NCBI RefSeq assembly: GCF_950023065.1
Contig: NC_088680.1
Location: forward strand, 25,594,559 to 25,658,558
DNA: 64,000 bases
Source of the DNA: Planococcus citri
Lineage: Eukaryota; Arthropoda; Insecta; Hemiptera; Pseudococcidae
Direction: 5' to 3'
Shown one piece after another: positions 1 through 11,959 of this stretch. The notes under the pieces are model-generated. The model ran no database searches. It was not told the DNA's origin and worked only from the letters and a program-made list of their open reading frames with translations. Each line of letters opens with the position of its first letter. Positions within the stretch are counted from its first letter, which is position 1. Both the position numbers and the translations under genes were made by a program.

Positions 1-1201
1 CAGTGGCTAATGTCTCAACTAGGGTAACTGGGGAGGGGGCTGAGACCCCAGGCTGGTAAACTTCTGGGTTATGCAAGGCTTGGCTGTACTTGGTCCTCTT
101 CCTGGTTAGGGAACCACCCAACAACAATCTACTGTTGTTGGCTTTATGTCTTTCCTCTCTTCAAATTCTTATGTAACATCTTTTTCTGTCTATGTGGTTT
201 TCACACTGGTGCTAAGGGTAGGTCATGCATAACTGGAATCGATGGTTACGACCCTCGTACCTTTCCGAAGGAGGAGACACGGTCCGAGTCAACCTGTAAT
301 GGGGTGGCTCGTCTTGGTGTGCCTTGTTTGGTGTGCATTGTGCTGGATCATCAGTGTGTCTACATCCATTCCTTCATTCCATCTCTCCGGACAGTGGGCC
401 CGGTCCCTTGGCTTCTGGTGTTATTCAGGGTTACGCATCGTCAAACCAGCGTGTCAGTCGATGGAGTCCGTCTTCGGGTTTCACGCTGTTTGCCGTTCGC
501 GTCCTGATGGCATGCGGATACGAGACAGAGGTCATTTGGGATTGGGACTCATCGCTGTCCAAGGCTCTTAGGCGGCCATTGTGGGGCTTAGGGAAGTCTC
601 TTGTTGATTTTAAAGCCTCTTGTTGTTTTTAAGTGAAGCCTCTCTGCCTCTCATCATTGTTAAGTCTCTCGTTGTTCTTATTTTGAAGTCTCTCGTTGTC
701 TGAAGTATGTTGTTGTTTTTCGGAGTCTCTTTTCCGGTACCCTAGGGAAGCATTCCCATGTACGAAGTCTCTTGTTGTATTTGTAAATATGTTTATGCGT
801 TATGTTTATGTGTTATGTACTTAATTATATGCTATCTGATGTTGAACTGTTCCAGGTAGAACCACACTCTGCTGCAAACCTTGCTATCCAGAGGCAAGAC
901 ACCGTTTGTTGGTAGCCACCAAGTTTGGCCCGCTGCTGGGTGCCTCTACCAAGGGGCAGAAGTGAAATAAACAAAGAAATAAATTAATTAAAATTCTCGG
1001 CACCTTCTCCCGGGGCCGAGGATCCCTTGTGCGAGTTGTCCCTGCATGAGTTGTGGGTTTCAGGTTTTTGGGCTTGGGACTTTCAGCCATGTCGAGTGAA
1101 GTGAGCGTGAGGTGGTCTGAGTGGCTGGTGAGGTTGGTGTTTAGGAGAAAGGAGCAATTTCAAAGTGCAGTATGATAGGAAAACCAAAAAAAAAAAAAAA
1201 A
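1..1201 (+). mobile_element. 3' end of a non-LTR retrotransposon (LINE) ending in poly(A)
   Basis: This GC-richer stretch differs from the AT-rich flank and ends in an uninterrupted run of 16 A (1186-1201), so it lies on the plus strand with its 3' end at 1201. It has no long ORF and looks like untranslated tail. From about 590 to 780 there are degenerate repeats of an 'aagtctcttgttg'-like motif. A hairpin (ctcggc at 996-1001 with gccgag at 1015-1020) sits about 170 nt before the tail, and a similar hairpin occurs near the poly(A) end at 7969-7992. The 5' part lies outside the window. An R1-like origin is a guess; the family cannot be fixed without the ORF. Confidence 0.55.
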
Positions 1202-2880
1202 TTATTACTGATATGAGAATCGGTTTATTGGACTTAACATTTTTCAGAATTGAATGATGTACGCATACAAGTAGTTATCTAGAAAATTTAATTCGGAAAA
1301 AAGAGAGAAGCAGCCCGAGAAAGCGAGGGCAAAAGGTTTTGAAAAAACAGAGCCACAATTTTGATAATGACCCAAGTTTTTTAGAAATTTCCGCGATTTC
1401 GTGTCTTCTATGTGCAGGTAGACACTCTGCAGCTATAGCTGCCCAGATCCATAAAATTCCAGATTTATCCGCCCCCCCCCCAAAAAAAAACAAGTCATTT
1501 TCAAATGAATCTGATAAAAACTAACGTCGTCACTACGTTTTCACACACCACATCGTACTCCGAGTATTTTCTTCAGGAATTACACGAGAATTAGTTCAAG
1601 AAATAAAAAGTATTATCTCGTACTTGTAAAAGAGTATACGTGATACATACGAGACACATAAGCTCGCATCGTTCTTTATCCATCGTTTCGAGATACATCG
1701 ATGTTACTAAACCGAAGGACGTACACGAAGATATACAGACAGTAAAAGTGAGTGTCACAGTCAAAGTACGTACATACGAGCGAAGGAAAAAAACTGACAT
1801 TAGAAAAGAAGTAAAATCCAATGATCCTCGGGTATACGAGTACGATAAGTATAAGCTTATACTCGATATACTTTGGTACTCGTCGAGTCGTATTTTACCA
1901 ACCGAGTTACCAGTATATATGTTTTGCAGCAGTATGACGCTAATTGGCAGCGCGATATTTCTTCATTTTTAACCATTTTCACGGCACACAGACACACATA
2001 TATACGATTCTCTCGTATTTCATCCACGAGAACGACGAAAAACGATGGCACGTGTGGAATTACGTCAAAACGACGTCGCAAAAACTAAACGTAAAATTAC
2101 TTCGGCAAAGGATTACCTACTCTCGGTGTGTACAATTTTACGACAATACGAATTGTGTCTTTTACCAAGAGTAAATGCCACATAACGGCGAGGTGCAAGT
2201 AGTAAAATTAAAAAGAACCAGCTACGACCACGACGACTACTTTTTATGGAACATTTTCACAAACCCGTTTAATTATTACGACTAAAAGAAAATAATATAA
2301 TATCCGGCGAACTCCGAAGGATACATATCTACTACGAGAAAATACGACATGGCATTCCAGCCCACGAGCCCATAATAGTCGATAAATCAAGAAAATCGAA
2401 CCCGTCTCTCCTACAAAAATAAAAGACTCGATGGCTATTTCATTTCGTTATACATATCCCCCTCTCCATCCTTCCGCTCCTGACAGATCGCACGTTGCGC
2501 TACGTGTACAGCCGAAAGAAAGGGGGAAAATGGCGCTAAATTAAAAAGAGATTAGAAAAAGAGGAGAATAAATTGAGAAAAAGTAAAAGGATAAATGTAC
2601 GTAATCGTTATTAAAAACTATCGCAGACGTCGGCGGGTGCGACGAGACGTGCAAAAAAACCCATAAATTAACGTTTCAAAAAGAAAATCACTATAGGAGA
2701 AAGGGAATAGAATACGAAAAAAGAGAGGATGAAAAAAGCTGGGAAAAAAAGGCAAGAAAAAGAGAAGCGAAAAAAAAACGCTACGCCGAATGAAAGAAGA
2801 CAAATGGTATTATTGACGTTATCAGTTTTCGCACGATTTCTTATTTAAATGAGAATATTCGCCAAACTATAGAATTTTTA
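1202..2880. other. unique CpG-retaining non-coding stretch
   Basis: No gene recognised. The sequence keeps many CpG dinucleotides and contains TACGAGTA (1835-1842), A-rich purine runs and CGAC triplets, unlike the homopolymer-rich repeats around it. ORFs up to 110 codons occur but show no domain or consistent splice frame. A short C9A9 run lies near 1471-1489. Confidence 0.4.
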
Positions 2881-3340
2881 TGAAATTTAAAAAAGATCTG
2901 TTCGCGGGATAAGAAATGCAATATCTTTCAATACTTTATACTTATTTACTCTCTTAATAATACGTACTCGCGTGTGTAAAGCAGTGGGGGCTTTTTCGAG
3001 CGTTTAAATTTTCAGAGATGCTGGCTGTGCGAAAATAACGTCAGAGAAGTTGTATTTTGTGATGAGAAAAATCTTTGTAAAATTAAGATTGATTTCGTTT
3101 TTTCACGAGTTGAGTTTTCGGTCAACTTTTCTTCGTTATCAAAAGGTCTCATGACTTTCTCTGCATCTTTCTTTCTTAATGGGTTGCAATCATCTTTCAA
3201 TAGTAAACCAAAAACGACAACAGTTTGAAAAACACGTAAATAACGAAATGCTCCTAAATGCGAACTTTTTTCGAATAAAAAATATCAAAATTTTTCAAAT
3301 TTTTCAACACCCTCCTGCTGAAAACTAGAGGAACAGTGAT
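2881..3340. other. AT-rich stretch, nothing recognised
   Basis: AT-rich sequence with short oligo-A/T runs; no coding signal, TIR or tandem unit that I can support. Confidence 0.3.
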
Positions 3341-3650
3341 TCGCTTTTGCTCCTGGCGCAGAACTCTCAAGTGATCAAGTGACCTTGTTTTGCCATTTGC
3401 GGGATTAGTTTTCGTTCATTTTGTTAATTCTGCTGATTGTGAAAGTCAGAGCAATGTTGTCCTTTTGACTCCTGGCGCAGAACACTCAAGTGATCAAGTG
3501 AACCTTTTTTGCCATTTATGGAATTATTTTTGGTTCATTTCTGTCCTCTTTACTTAACATTTTTCATGGGTTCATTCTTCTGATTGTGGGGATTCGAGCA
3601 GTCACCTACCTAATTTTTTTCTGAACTCTCAAATGACCAAGTGAGCTATT
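3341..3650. repeat. tandem direct repeat, three degenerate copies
   Basis: The block 'gaactctcaagtgatcaagt' occurs at 3361 and, with slight changes, at 3480 and 3623, so the spacing is 119 then 143 bp. The first two copies also share 'ctcctggcgcag' upstream and 'tttgccattt' downstream. The third copy lacks the upstream part. Non-coding. Confidence 0.65.
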
Positions 3651-4640
3651 TTTGTCATTGACAAAATGTTCAAACTTTTTCATCAACTATTGAGCAATTT
3701 TTGAAATTTTTTTTCAAATGTAAAAACAGTTATGAATAATTTTTAAAAATTTTAAAAAGTTTTTGAACAATTTTTACAATTTTTGAAAATGTTTTAAACA
3801 AGTTTGTAATTATTAAAAATCTACAAATGACGTTTATTTTTAGACGAAAAAAAAATACAACAGGATTTCCACTATTCACTCTTTTGAAAAAATGATTTTC
3901 CAATACTTTTCCCAGCTTTCCAGACCAATTCTCCAAACCGTTTAAACACCAACTACACTTGGTTGAGAGGGAGGAGAGGAGGGGTTGTCAATTTGGTGGA
4001 CAGAAGGCTTCAAATAATTCATTTAGGCAAAAAAATATTAGGGTCAAAATGGGCTTTGCGAGGAGAGCTAAAAAATGATGGAAAATTACTAACGTTGCTC
4101 GAGGAAATGAAAAAATTAAAACTGGCAATTTCGTCAAAAACAGGACTTTTTTGACTAAAATTATAACTTTTTGTTGAATTTTGTAAAAATCAGACTCTTC
4201 AGGTGAGGAACATTGGCGATAAACAGCATTTTTTTCACATCAACAGAAAATAGAACTTCTTGACAATGTTGGTAAAAAACATGATCGATCCTTTTCACAA
4301 TTTTTATTACAAACAAAAAAAACATGACTTTTTGACAAACATTAGAACTTTTGATAATTTTTACAAAAATTAAAACTTTTTAACTTTAACAAAAATGGAA
4401 TTTTCTGGCAATTAAGTTATGACAGAGGCTTTTATTTGGCACTTTAAAAAAATGTTTAGGCAAAAAAGCAGGAATTATGTACTCAGCAATGGGGTAAAAA
4501 TGAAGACTCTTAAGACAATTCTGACAAAAACCAAGACTTTTTTCCTGCTGAGATACTTCTCTACTGACAAGGGAAGTGCCCCATGTGACATTCGCCCATT
4601 TCAATGATTCTTACACCATACAGAGAACATCGATTATTGC
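3651..4640. repeat. AT-rich degenerate minisatellite-like region
   Basis: Recurring variants of 'aacttttgataatttttac' and 'aaaaacatgactttttgaca' from about 4090 to 4400 form a degenerate array. The same word pattern (gagactttttggcaatttttg-like) returns at 43990-44460, so the two loci probably share a repeat family. Short ORFs here are by-products of low complexity. Confidence 0.4.
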
Positions 4641-5110
4641 CAAACTTCAAATTTTCAGCAGCTGATGTTAATATTTCGATTTTTTGGAACAATTTTTCGA
4701 TTTTCACGCAAAAATTTTGAAAAATTGAGGAGAAATAATCGGTGCAGGTCGAATACCTAGACCTCTCATAATTTTTGAGTATTTGAATACATAAGATAAA
4801 GGGGAAAATGGCTCTTTTTAAAGTTTTGCCATTTCAAATGATCCGAATATTTTCTCATTTTTGATGCATTTTTCAAAATCAGTCTTAGGGCCTGTCCATG
4901 TCCTCTTCCAAAAAAATTCGAAAAAAATAATTTTACATTTTTTTTAATTTCAATTTTTTACCCTAGATAACATCCAAAATAATCAAATCAAAAGAATTAA
5001 GATGTTGAAGAAATTGAAAACTCAGATAGATCCCTACTTTTTGGATAAAAAATTCTCAATTTCGACGTTGATCGTTTTTTAAAAACCTGACGTAAATCCG
5101 CAATAGGAAA
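4641..5110. other. AT-rich interspersed repeat sequence, no gene
   Basis: Homopolymer-rich sequence with no ORF, TIR or tandem period that I can support. Confidence 0.3.
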
Positions 5111-6470
5111 AACAAGAAAATGAAATTCGAGCATCGCGTGTCTCCGTTTAATTAAGAGACACGTTCAGTAGGGAGAGCCATAATGGCAAAGGGGAGGTAT
5201 TCGCGTAAACCGAGCGCAGAAATTAACCTCAGCAAAAAGCCACCTATCCTGTTGCGAAGCAAAGTATTGTATTTTGTTCGATGCAACATCATTGCATATC
5301 TTGCCAATGTTTCAACGTAAGGAATGGAATTTCATTCGGATCTAGAACACGAAACATATGAATACAGCAAAAAATGTGTATCGAGGATAAATACTTCAAT
5401 GGCATGTGTAATGTGTACTGTGTAGTATTTTTGGTAAAAGGCAACATTTCAAAAATATTAGGTATCTACAGATAGAGAAAAAGAGACGGCGAAGTACACA
5501 CATATACGTCTAGTATAATAGTATACTACGTGAACACTCCCCAGCTATCCTCCTCTTGCACAGCATTCTTCGTCGTTATTTGGGGTATGTACGCGAATAG
5601 TAGCGCGATAAAAATCCTTTGGGGAAACTGTGCTGTTCTGTTTCGCTCACTCTCGGTTTCTGTTCAGTTATATGTACGAGTAGTACGCAGAGCAGAGACT
5701 AAAGGCTGCTGGATGTGACGTACTTTAGGGTGAAATTGATTTACGACAATCCTCGGGAAATGAACTGTGGCCGATCAATATTGAAATCTAAACCTTTAGC
5801 AAAACCCTTCAAGTATACATATGAGAGAACGTGGTTGTAATGATGGTGTTGTTGGAGGTATAGTGTAGGTATACTCGTAGTATTCCTCGTCTACTATATT
5901 CACACACTCACACCACCACCAGCAACCACTTTGTGTATAAGGCGAGATCAATGGTTTATACGTACACCTCCTCATCCTGCATACTCTTACATGTATGCGT
6001 ATATATAGTGTCCCGATCCATCCTCTTCGTGTGGATTCAAATTCCATCATAAATATACCGAAAGGATAAAAGATATGCTTAAAAAATGTAACAAACATTT
6101 TATAAAAACGTTTCCCTTATGATTTGGTTCTGCGCGCTTCTCGCGTCGCGTCCGATGAAAAATAGCGAAACGAAAATACGTACAATATTTTTTCTCCACG
6201 TATATTTCGAATGAGATGCAATAAAATTTTACGACTTGGAGCTTTTATAGTTTGATTTTTTTATGTGGATCGTAGTGATAGTATTTTGCAAACGTGTGAG
6301 CGCAGATTTCAAGTCAGCGGTTGGAGTTTTCTTCAACGAGGAAAAAGAGGGTTTTGCGGTTGATCGTATAGTACTCTGTAGCAGGATTATTCGACACGGA
6401 ATCCGTATCGAGTGAGGTTTTACGAATTGGGCTAGATGATGGCGATTATTAGGACGTAAGGGTTAATGAA
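5111..6470. other. unique CpG-retaining non-coding stretch
   Basis: No gene recognised. It contains TACGAGTA at 5675-5682 and TACTCGTA at 5872-5879, plus many tacgta words. A 100-codon minus-strand ORF at 5796-6098 has no recognisable domain and spans low-complexity CACCACC and TATA stretches, so I do not call it. Confidence 0.35.
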
Positions 6471-7022
6471 TATGTAATTAAAAGCTTTTTCAACTGACAA
6501 GGTAATATTGGTCTTATTGACATAAAATTTTAGAACTCGACAAAAGGGAATCACCACCCAAATGCACCACCATCAAAAATTTCAAACGCTGAAAGTCATT
6601 TTTTCGATTTCTGAACAATTTTTGAAAATTCAAATTTGGCTCAGGAAAAAAATCACAATTTGATCAAATCAGCATAAACAGTTATATCATAATTAATTTT
6701 CTCCAGCAAAGATAATTATATATCTACCTGAAAAAGCCGATCTGGCTATTTGGAACAGTACCTAGTTTTGAATAAAAATGATGGTCATTGGCCACACTAG
6801 TAGACCTGACAAGGTAGATTTCGCCGGGCCTTCCAGTTTTAGGAGAGGAAGGCGGACCTCCTTTGAGATAGAGCATCGTTGGATCAACTTGGAGCACCTA
6901 GTCCGGACGATAGAGCAGCCCTCTTCTCACCCTTGAAAAAAAAACTTTGGTAGAGCTGGCAAAACGATGGCTCTAACTATGCATTGACCAAAGTCTGTAA
7001 AAATGGCAACTACTACTATTAA
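6471..7022. repeat. repeat-derived sequence with a possible retroposon tail
   Basis: From about 6785 the sequence becomes GC-richer and ends in nine A (6936-6944), like the 3' end of a short retroposon. It is followed by a hairpin ('actttggt' / 'accaaagt' near 6944-6992). AT-rich repeat sequence lies upstream. The element type is unresolved. Confidence 0.3.
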
Positions 7023-8117
7023 AGACCAGGTGGGGCTGCTTAATACCCCAAACATTTAGTGACATAGAAGACCAGGTGGGGTTGCTCAATACCCCAAATG
7101 TTACACAAGGTGGAAAAAAATCAAATTTCGAGGAAAATGGTTCGGCAACTATTCTAACTCTTTGCTAATCATTAACGTAAACCTACGTCTCCGATGTGTA
7201 TATGCATTAGAAAATCAGTGTTACCCGAGTCACGACATAAATATCCACATTACCGAAATCAGGGTTGCCTGATTCATGCGTAAATATTTAAATAACTGTA
7301 AATATTGTACCTTTTCATACATTTTTATACTTTTTTATTTTTATAATATCTTTCTTTTTTATTAATCCCAAAAAAACCTGATACCCAAATACAGAAAAGT
7401 TATCCAAACATCCAGAAGTCGCGAATTGAAGACAGTCCTGGATCAAGATATCTAAAATTGTATATAGTAACTTTAATCTAGCATAGAAAATTATAACAAT
7501 CTTCATTGTGGGCGGTCGGTGAGAAGCAAGCAGCAAGTGCGCTGACCGCCCCACAAATATCCCAATGTACTCACGGCCTTTTAACTAGGGGCCCCAACTT
7601 GTTGGGATCACCCCTAGGCGAAATCACTCCCCCTTCAAACTTCCCCCAGAGACGGGTCAGGGGCCTGGTCTGCTGTCAAACAGGTACGCGTGAATAACGA
7701 CTCCTGGAGCTTGGCAGAGATCGAGCCTTAGGCAACCGCCTAGGGGTCTGGGTCAGGGTGGACGATCCGTCTTACTCTCCCCCCATTCCCCTTCCCGTCC
7801 CTCGTCTTAATCTTGGGGTGAAGGTATAGCTATATTCTAGAATAATTAATAGTAGTTAATATTAGTAACCCTAAGATTAAGATTGTTTTTTCTTTTTAAT
7901 TAAATTGAGCCCTCGGCGCCTAGTAACCCTAAGATTAAGATTGTTTTTTCTTTTTAATTAAATTGAGCCCTCGGCGCCTAGTGCGACCGAGGAGTTTACC
8001 AAAAAAAAAAAAAAAAAAAATTACTTTACCTTATATATTGGGGTATTGAGCAACCCCACGTGGTCTTCTATGTTATTTCATGGGACTTTATCACTGGGGT
8101 ATTAAGCAACCCCACCT
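7023..8117. repeat. inverted-repeat element enclosing a retroposon
   Basis: Two left copies of 'accaggtggggttgctcaat' type sequence (about 7023 and 7067) are matched by two reverse-complement copies on the right ('ggggtattgagcaacccca' near 8039 and a variant near 8096). The arms are about 85 bp. Everything between about 7110 and 8036 is a loop or insertion that includes the (A)20-tailed retroposon described separately. No ORF of significance. Confidence 0.55.
7505..8020 (+). mobile_element. short retroposon / LINE 3' end with poly(A) and 58-bp exact duplication
   Basis: This GC-rich unit begins with a hairpin whose arms are 'attgtgggcggtc' and 'gaccgccccacaaat' (7503-7555, one bulge). It ends in 20 A (8001-8020). 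A 58-bp segment (7863-7920) is followed at once by an identical copy (7921-7978). Just before the tail is a cctcgg...ccgagg hairpin (7969-7992), resembling the one at 996-1020. This suggests that both belong to related LINEs or that this is a SINE using that LINE. No internal pol III promoter is evident. Confidence 0.5.
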
Positions 8118-8224
8118 GTCTCTTGAGGTTGTGATCTAGCATCGACAGAGCTGCTTAGGAAATTTAGTACCGACGTAGGCGCATCTTGCACCCCCCTGAT
8201 AATAACCGGTTTAGCAGCTTTCAT

Positions 8225-8935
8225 AAGGTCATCAACCTATATCTTTGCCCTCTCAAAGTCATTGTCTGCCTACCTGGCCTCTGAAGGTCACTATTAACTT
8301 ACTTGTTTAGCCCCTCAAAGTCGTCTATCTGCCATCTCTGTCTTTCTATCTGGCCTTTTAGGGTCGTTGACTTGTCTGGCTGGCTTTCCAAGATCATCTG
8401 TCTGTCTATCTGGCCTCTTCAGGTCATTGACCGGTTTGTCTGGCTTCTCAAGGTTGTCTGCCTATTTGACTAGCTTCCCAAGGTCGTATGTCTGGCTTCT
8501 CAAAGTTGTCTGTCTGGCCCCTCAAGGTCATTAACCTGTTTGTCTGACTTCTCGAGGCTGTATGTCTTTTTGCCTGGGATCCTAAGGTCATTGAACCACC
8601 AGTCTGGCTTCTCCAGGTCGTCTGTTTATCTAGCCTATTAAGGTCATTGACCCCATCTGGTTGGTTTTTCAAGGTTGTCTGTCTTTGTCAAGCCTATTAA
8701 GGTTAATGTCTCATCTACTTGGCTTCTCACGGCTCTCTGCCCATGCCCGTCTGCCTGCCTGCCTTACCTCTGAAGGTCGCTGACTTGTCTTTTTGGCTTC
8801 TTAAGGACGTCAGTCCACCTGTCTGACCTTCTAAGGTCATTGACAGGTTTGTCTGGCTTCTTAGATCATCTATCTGCCTGCCAGACACCTCAAGGTCGTC
8901 TGTCTGTTTGTCTGACTTCCCAAAGCTCCAAAATG
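8225..8935. repeat. pyrimidine-rich minisatellite
   Basis: About 700 bp of degenerate tandem copies of a roughly 30-40 bp unit built from 'ctggcttctcaaggtcgtct' and 'gtctgtctgcctgtc'. Units drift in length and sequence. Short ORFs across it are artefacts of the repeat. Confidence 0.75.
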
Positions 8936-9250
8936 CAAGTTTAAATTTCGTAATTTGGAGGTCATACTTACATGGATACTCCCAACATCAATTTGAAATT
9001 TTCTAACTTGAAAGCCTTGAAATGTCTAAAAATTGATTCGATTGAGGCCATGCAAGCTTCAAAAATCAATTTTATTTATTGTAATTTGGAGGCTATTATG
9101 CAAACTTCAAAAATATAGGTATGTGATTTTTCATATCTTTGAGGCCACCAAATTCCAAAAATCGATACCAAAGTTATGATATTTTCTTCAAAACGTGTCA
9201 CAAAAAGTGACTGATGTACGTACTTCGATAAAATGTCACAGACTGACAAA
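8936..9250. other. AT-rich repeat remnant
   Basis: Degenerate copies of a 'gtaatttggaggc' / 'cttcaaaaat' pattern; no gene. Confidence 0.3.
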
Positions 9251-10920
9251 CAAAAAAAAAAAACTGAAAGTTACCGAGCTTATTGCGGAAGAGAGCAGCC
9301 ATCGAAAGCTTATACGACGGCCCAGCTTCGCACACGAAGCTTGTACTGGAAGCTAAACTATTTTGTTAATAAAAGTTGAATTATAAACGTCAAACTTTGG
9401 CTTTTGTCGGACGAACATGTCGGCGTAGTAAAAGTCGAAAATAAAGGATAGAAGTTTTACCAAACTATGATTGGTGGATTTATATTAGCTATTGCGGGTA
9501 CGGATTTTGGACAAGGGTTTTACGCTGTGTTCTGCCCATGGTGGTAGAACGGTATAGAAGGGGGGGGGTGGATAGAGAAGGACGTATATATACGAATATA
9601 ATTCGAATATTGGACGTAAATGAAGGAATAAAAGCACCAGGACGAGGACAACGACGACGGTAAGGCCAAATCTCGCGTACGTGGTGAGGCAAAGGCTTGA
9701 GAAACCATGAACGGAAGAATGTCTGTGTAGCTTTCTCACAAAGGCAGCCGAATTCCGGCTCGCGTCGCACCGCGCGCGCGCTCCGTACCGTTTTCGAGCG
9801 AAATAAGGAAAGGTTTTTGATTGAAGATAAGAAAAGGTTATTTAGTGGACTTGGATGTTTCGCAACAACAACCGCTCATTAATTAGCATTGTTTTTTAGA
9901 GGGCACCGGCATCAGCTAACGTAAAGCAGGCCAAATAAGTGTAAAAGGGCCTCGAGCAAGGGGATGGCGGAGCGCAAACGACGCAATGTTGCCCGGTCTT
10001 GTTAAAATAAGCATTCGTTTTACTCGACGACGACGACGACGACGATACGATGCAGCAAGAAACAGGAAATTCATTATCAGCGATAATGTTGCTTTTCTAC
10101 GCTTTTCGTGAATGATGAAGATCGTGTTGGTGGACGAGGAGATAGACGAAGTAGAGGGTTAGGTGGCATTTCGATGTATAATTTACTCGCAGAGAAAGTA
10201 CACAGAAACACCTTCTCGCCTTGTGCTGGGACGACGACGAAAGTCGAAAGCTCTAGCTGCGTTCGGTGTAAAGGATGCGGAAGAGGGTTCGAACAAATGC
10301 ATCGTATAACGGAGAAAAAATAACGAAATCCTTAATTGTGATGAACAGTTTAATATTACGCGAGTTTTTGCGCTATATACGTATAGTCAGAGGAGTCATT
10401 GCCTCGCTGCCGTTTTCTGTGCTGCGATTCGACTATATTGTGTCTTTTTTATCAAACTGTCAATTAGCCTGATCCTGGCAAATTAATTAAGAGTAACGAA
10501 TTTAATAAAGTTCGCCTCCGTTTAAGTCGCTCGACTGTGCTGGGTGCACACTGCACAGCGTATACCATAACAGTGAAAAGTTTTTCTTTGTTGGTCGTAT
10601 CCTGCTACGTATTTTTATCTGTCAGCTTTTAACCAGTTTCGGCGTGTCGGTGTGGTTTAATTTATTCGTTTAGACGACGATGGCAGTTTTAAAATGCATT
10701 ATACGCGTAATTAACTTCGTTGTGGTGGGATTTTTCTGCGGGTTTTCTTCTTTCTTTCTCTACATTCGCTGTGGGTATGGTTTGGCTAGAGGATACACGA
10801 GAGAAGGGAGGTGATGGATGCAAAAAATTATCGATGCGCCAGAAGTAGGACTTCATAAAGGATATGGTAAGGTACTTTTCGGGTTTCTTGCTCGAGACGA
10901 TTAATCTCAGTGGTGGGCAT
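9251..10920. other. unique CpG-retaining stretch with a CGA microsatellite
   Basis: No gene recognised. A short (CGA)n microsatellite runs from 10025 to 10045. A CG-alternating word ('cgcgcgcgc') is near 9770, and a G9 run is near 9563. Several overlapping minus-strand ORFs at 9485-9770 cover the same GC-rich sequence in different frames without a preferred one. Confidence 0.4.
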
Positions 10921-11959
10921 TTTTGAGCGGAATATTATCGATGTTTTGTAGATTTTTCAGTTCGAAGAAGCTCATGAATAGGCTAAAAAAAATCGATGAT
11001 GCCTTACAAATGAGGTATTTAAATTGACACAGAAGTTATTGAATAATTAGATTGAGAAAAATCAAAAGAACGTTTAAAATTACACCCTCAGGTAAAATCT
11101 TACGACACTAAAGGGTATTCCCCGGTAAGATAGGCTAAATGGCCCTGTTCCCAGATTTGGAAAATTTTATGATGGATTATTGTTGGGTACTTCCAAAAAA
11201 AATTTCGAGCGAAATTTCCGCCCCTCAACCCACCCTTCCCCCCATGGACAGTATAGCCAAAAAATTCGTTTTTTTGAGGGGGAAAAATCGACATCTATGA
11301 GCGGTGGGGAGAAAATTCTGGTACTACGCGGAATGTGTAGGAGAAGCATGGAGCTTTCAACACAATTTTTTTCAAAAATTTTCATCATGGTGGTGGGGGT
11401 AAAATTGACAAAAGAAAACTTTGAACCGTCACAGCTCCGAATTGAAGGGTTGTTCACAAAAACTGTTTTCATCAAAAAGTGTCTTTTTACAAGTACTTTC
11501 TTCCTACCGATCCACAAAATTAAAATTTTGTCTGCAAAAAGCTCATAGGTACCTATCTTTGTGATTTTTTTGCAAAATTATGCAAAATAAGCGAAAAATG
11601 TATGGAACAAAAAATGTTGAGCGTCAAATTTCAGTCTAGAAAACGTGTTCAAAAGGTTGTCAAAATGCTCATCTACTGACGTTAACAAGGATTGCAATCA
11701 TGAGCACTATGAATAAAAAAATACAAAAAAAAAAATCAAATTGAGATCAGAGCAATTCAGTAACAATTCTCACATTCTTTTCAATTTAAACACGTTTCCA
11801 CAATGCTTGGTGAAAAAAGTCCTTCAAAATGACAATATATATCTCAAAGCAAACTTACAGATAAAGTTACCAAGAATGGGCAAATTACCCAAAAGTTGTT
11901 CAGAAAGTCTAACTCAAAATCATTAATTGCCGAAAATACAAATTTCAATTTCAATTTCA
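10921..11959. other. AT-rich repeat-derived region
   Basis: Overlapping opposite-strand ORFs at 11167-11548 arise from a 'tttttgagggggaaa'-type repeat and carry no domain. No TIR pair was confidently delimited. It ends where the I-like LINE begins. Confidence 0.3.

Noticed and set aside
242..632. Three overlapping ORFs of 67-109 codons near the window start
   Set aside because: They lie in the untranslated tail of a LINE and use three different frames.
9485..9770. Three overlapping minus-strand ORFs
   Set aside because: All frames are open over the same GC-richer stretch, so openness is compositional.
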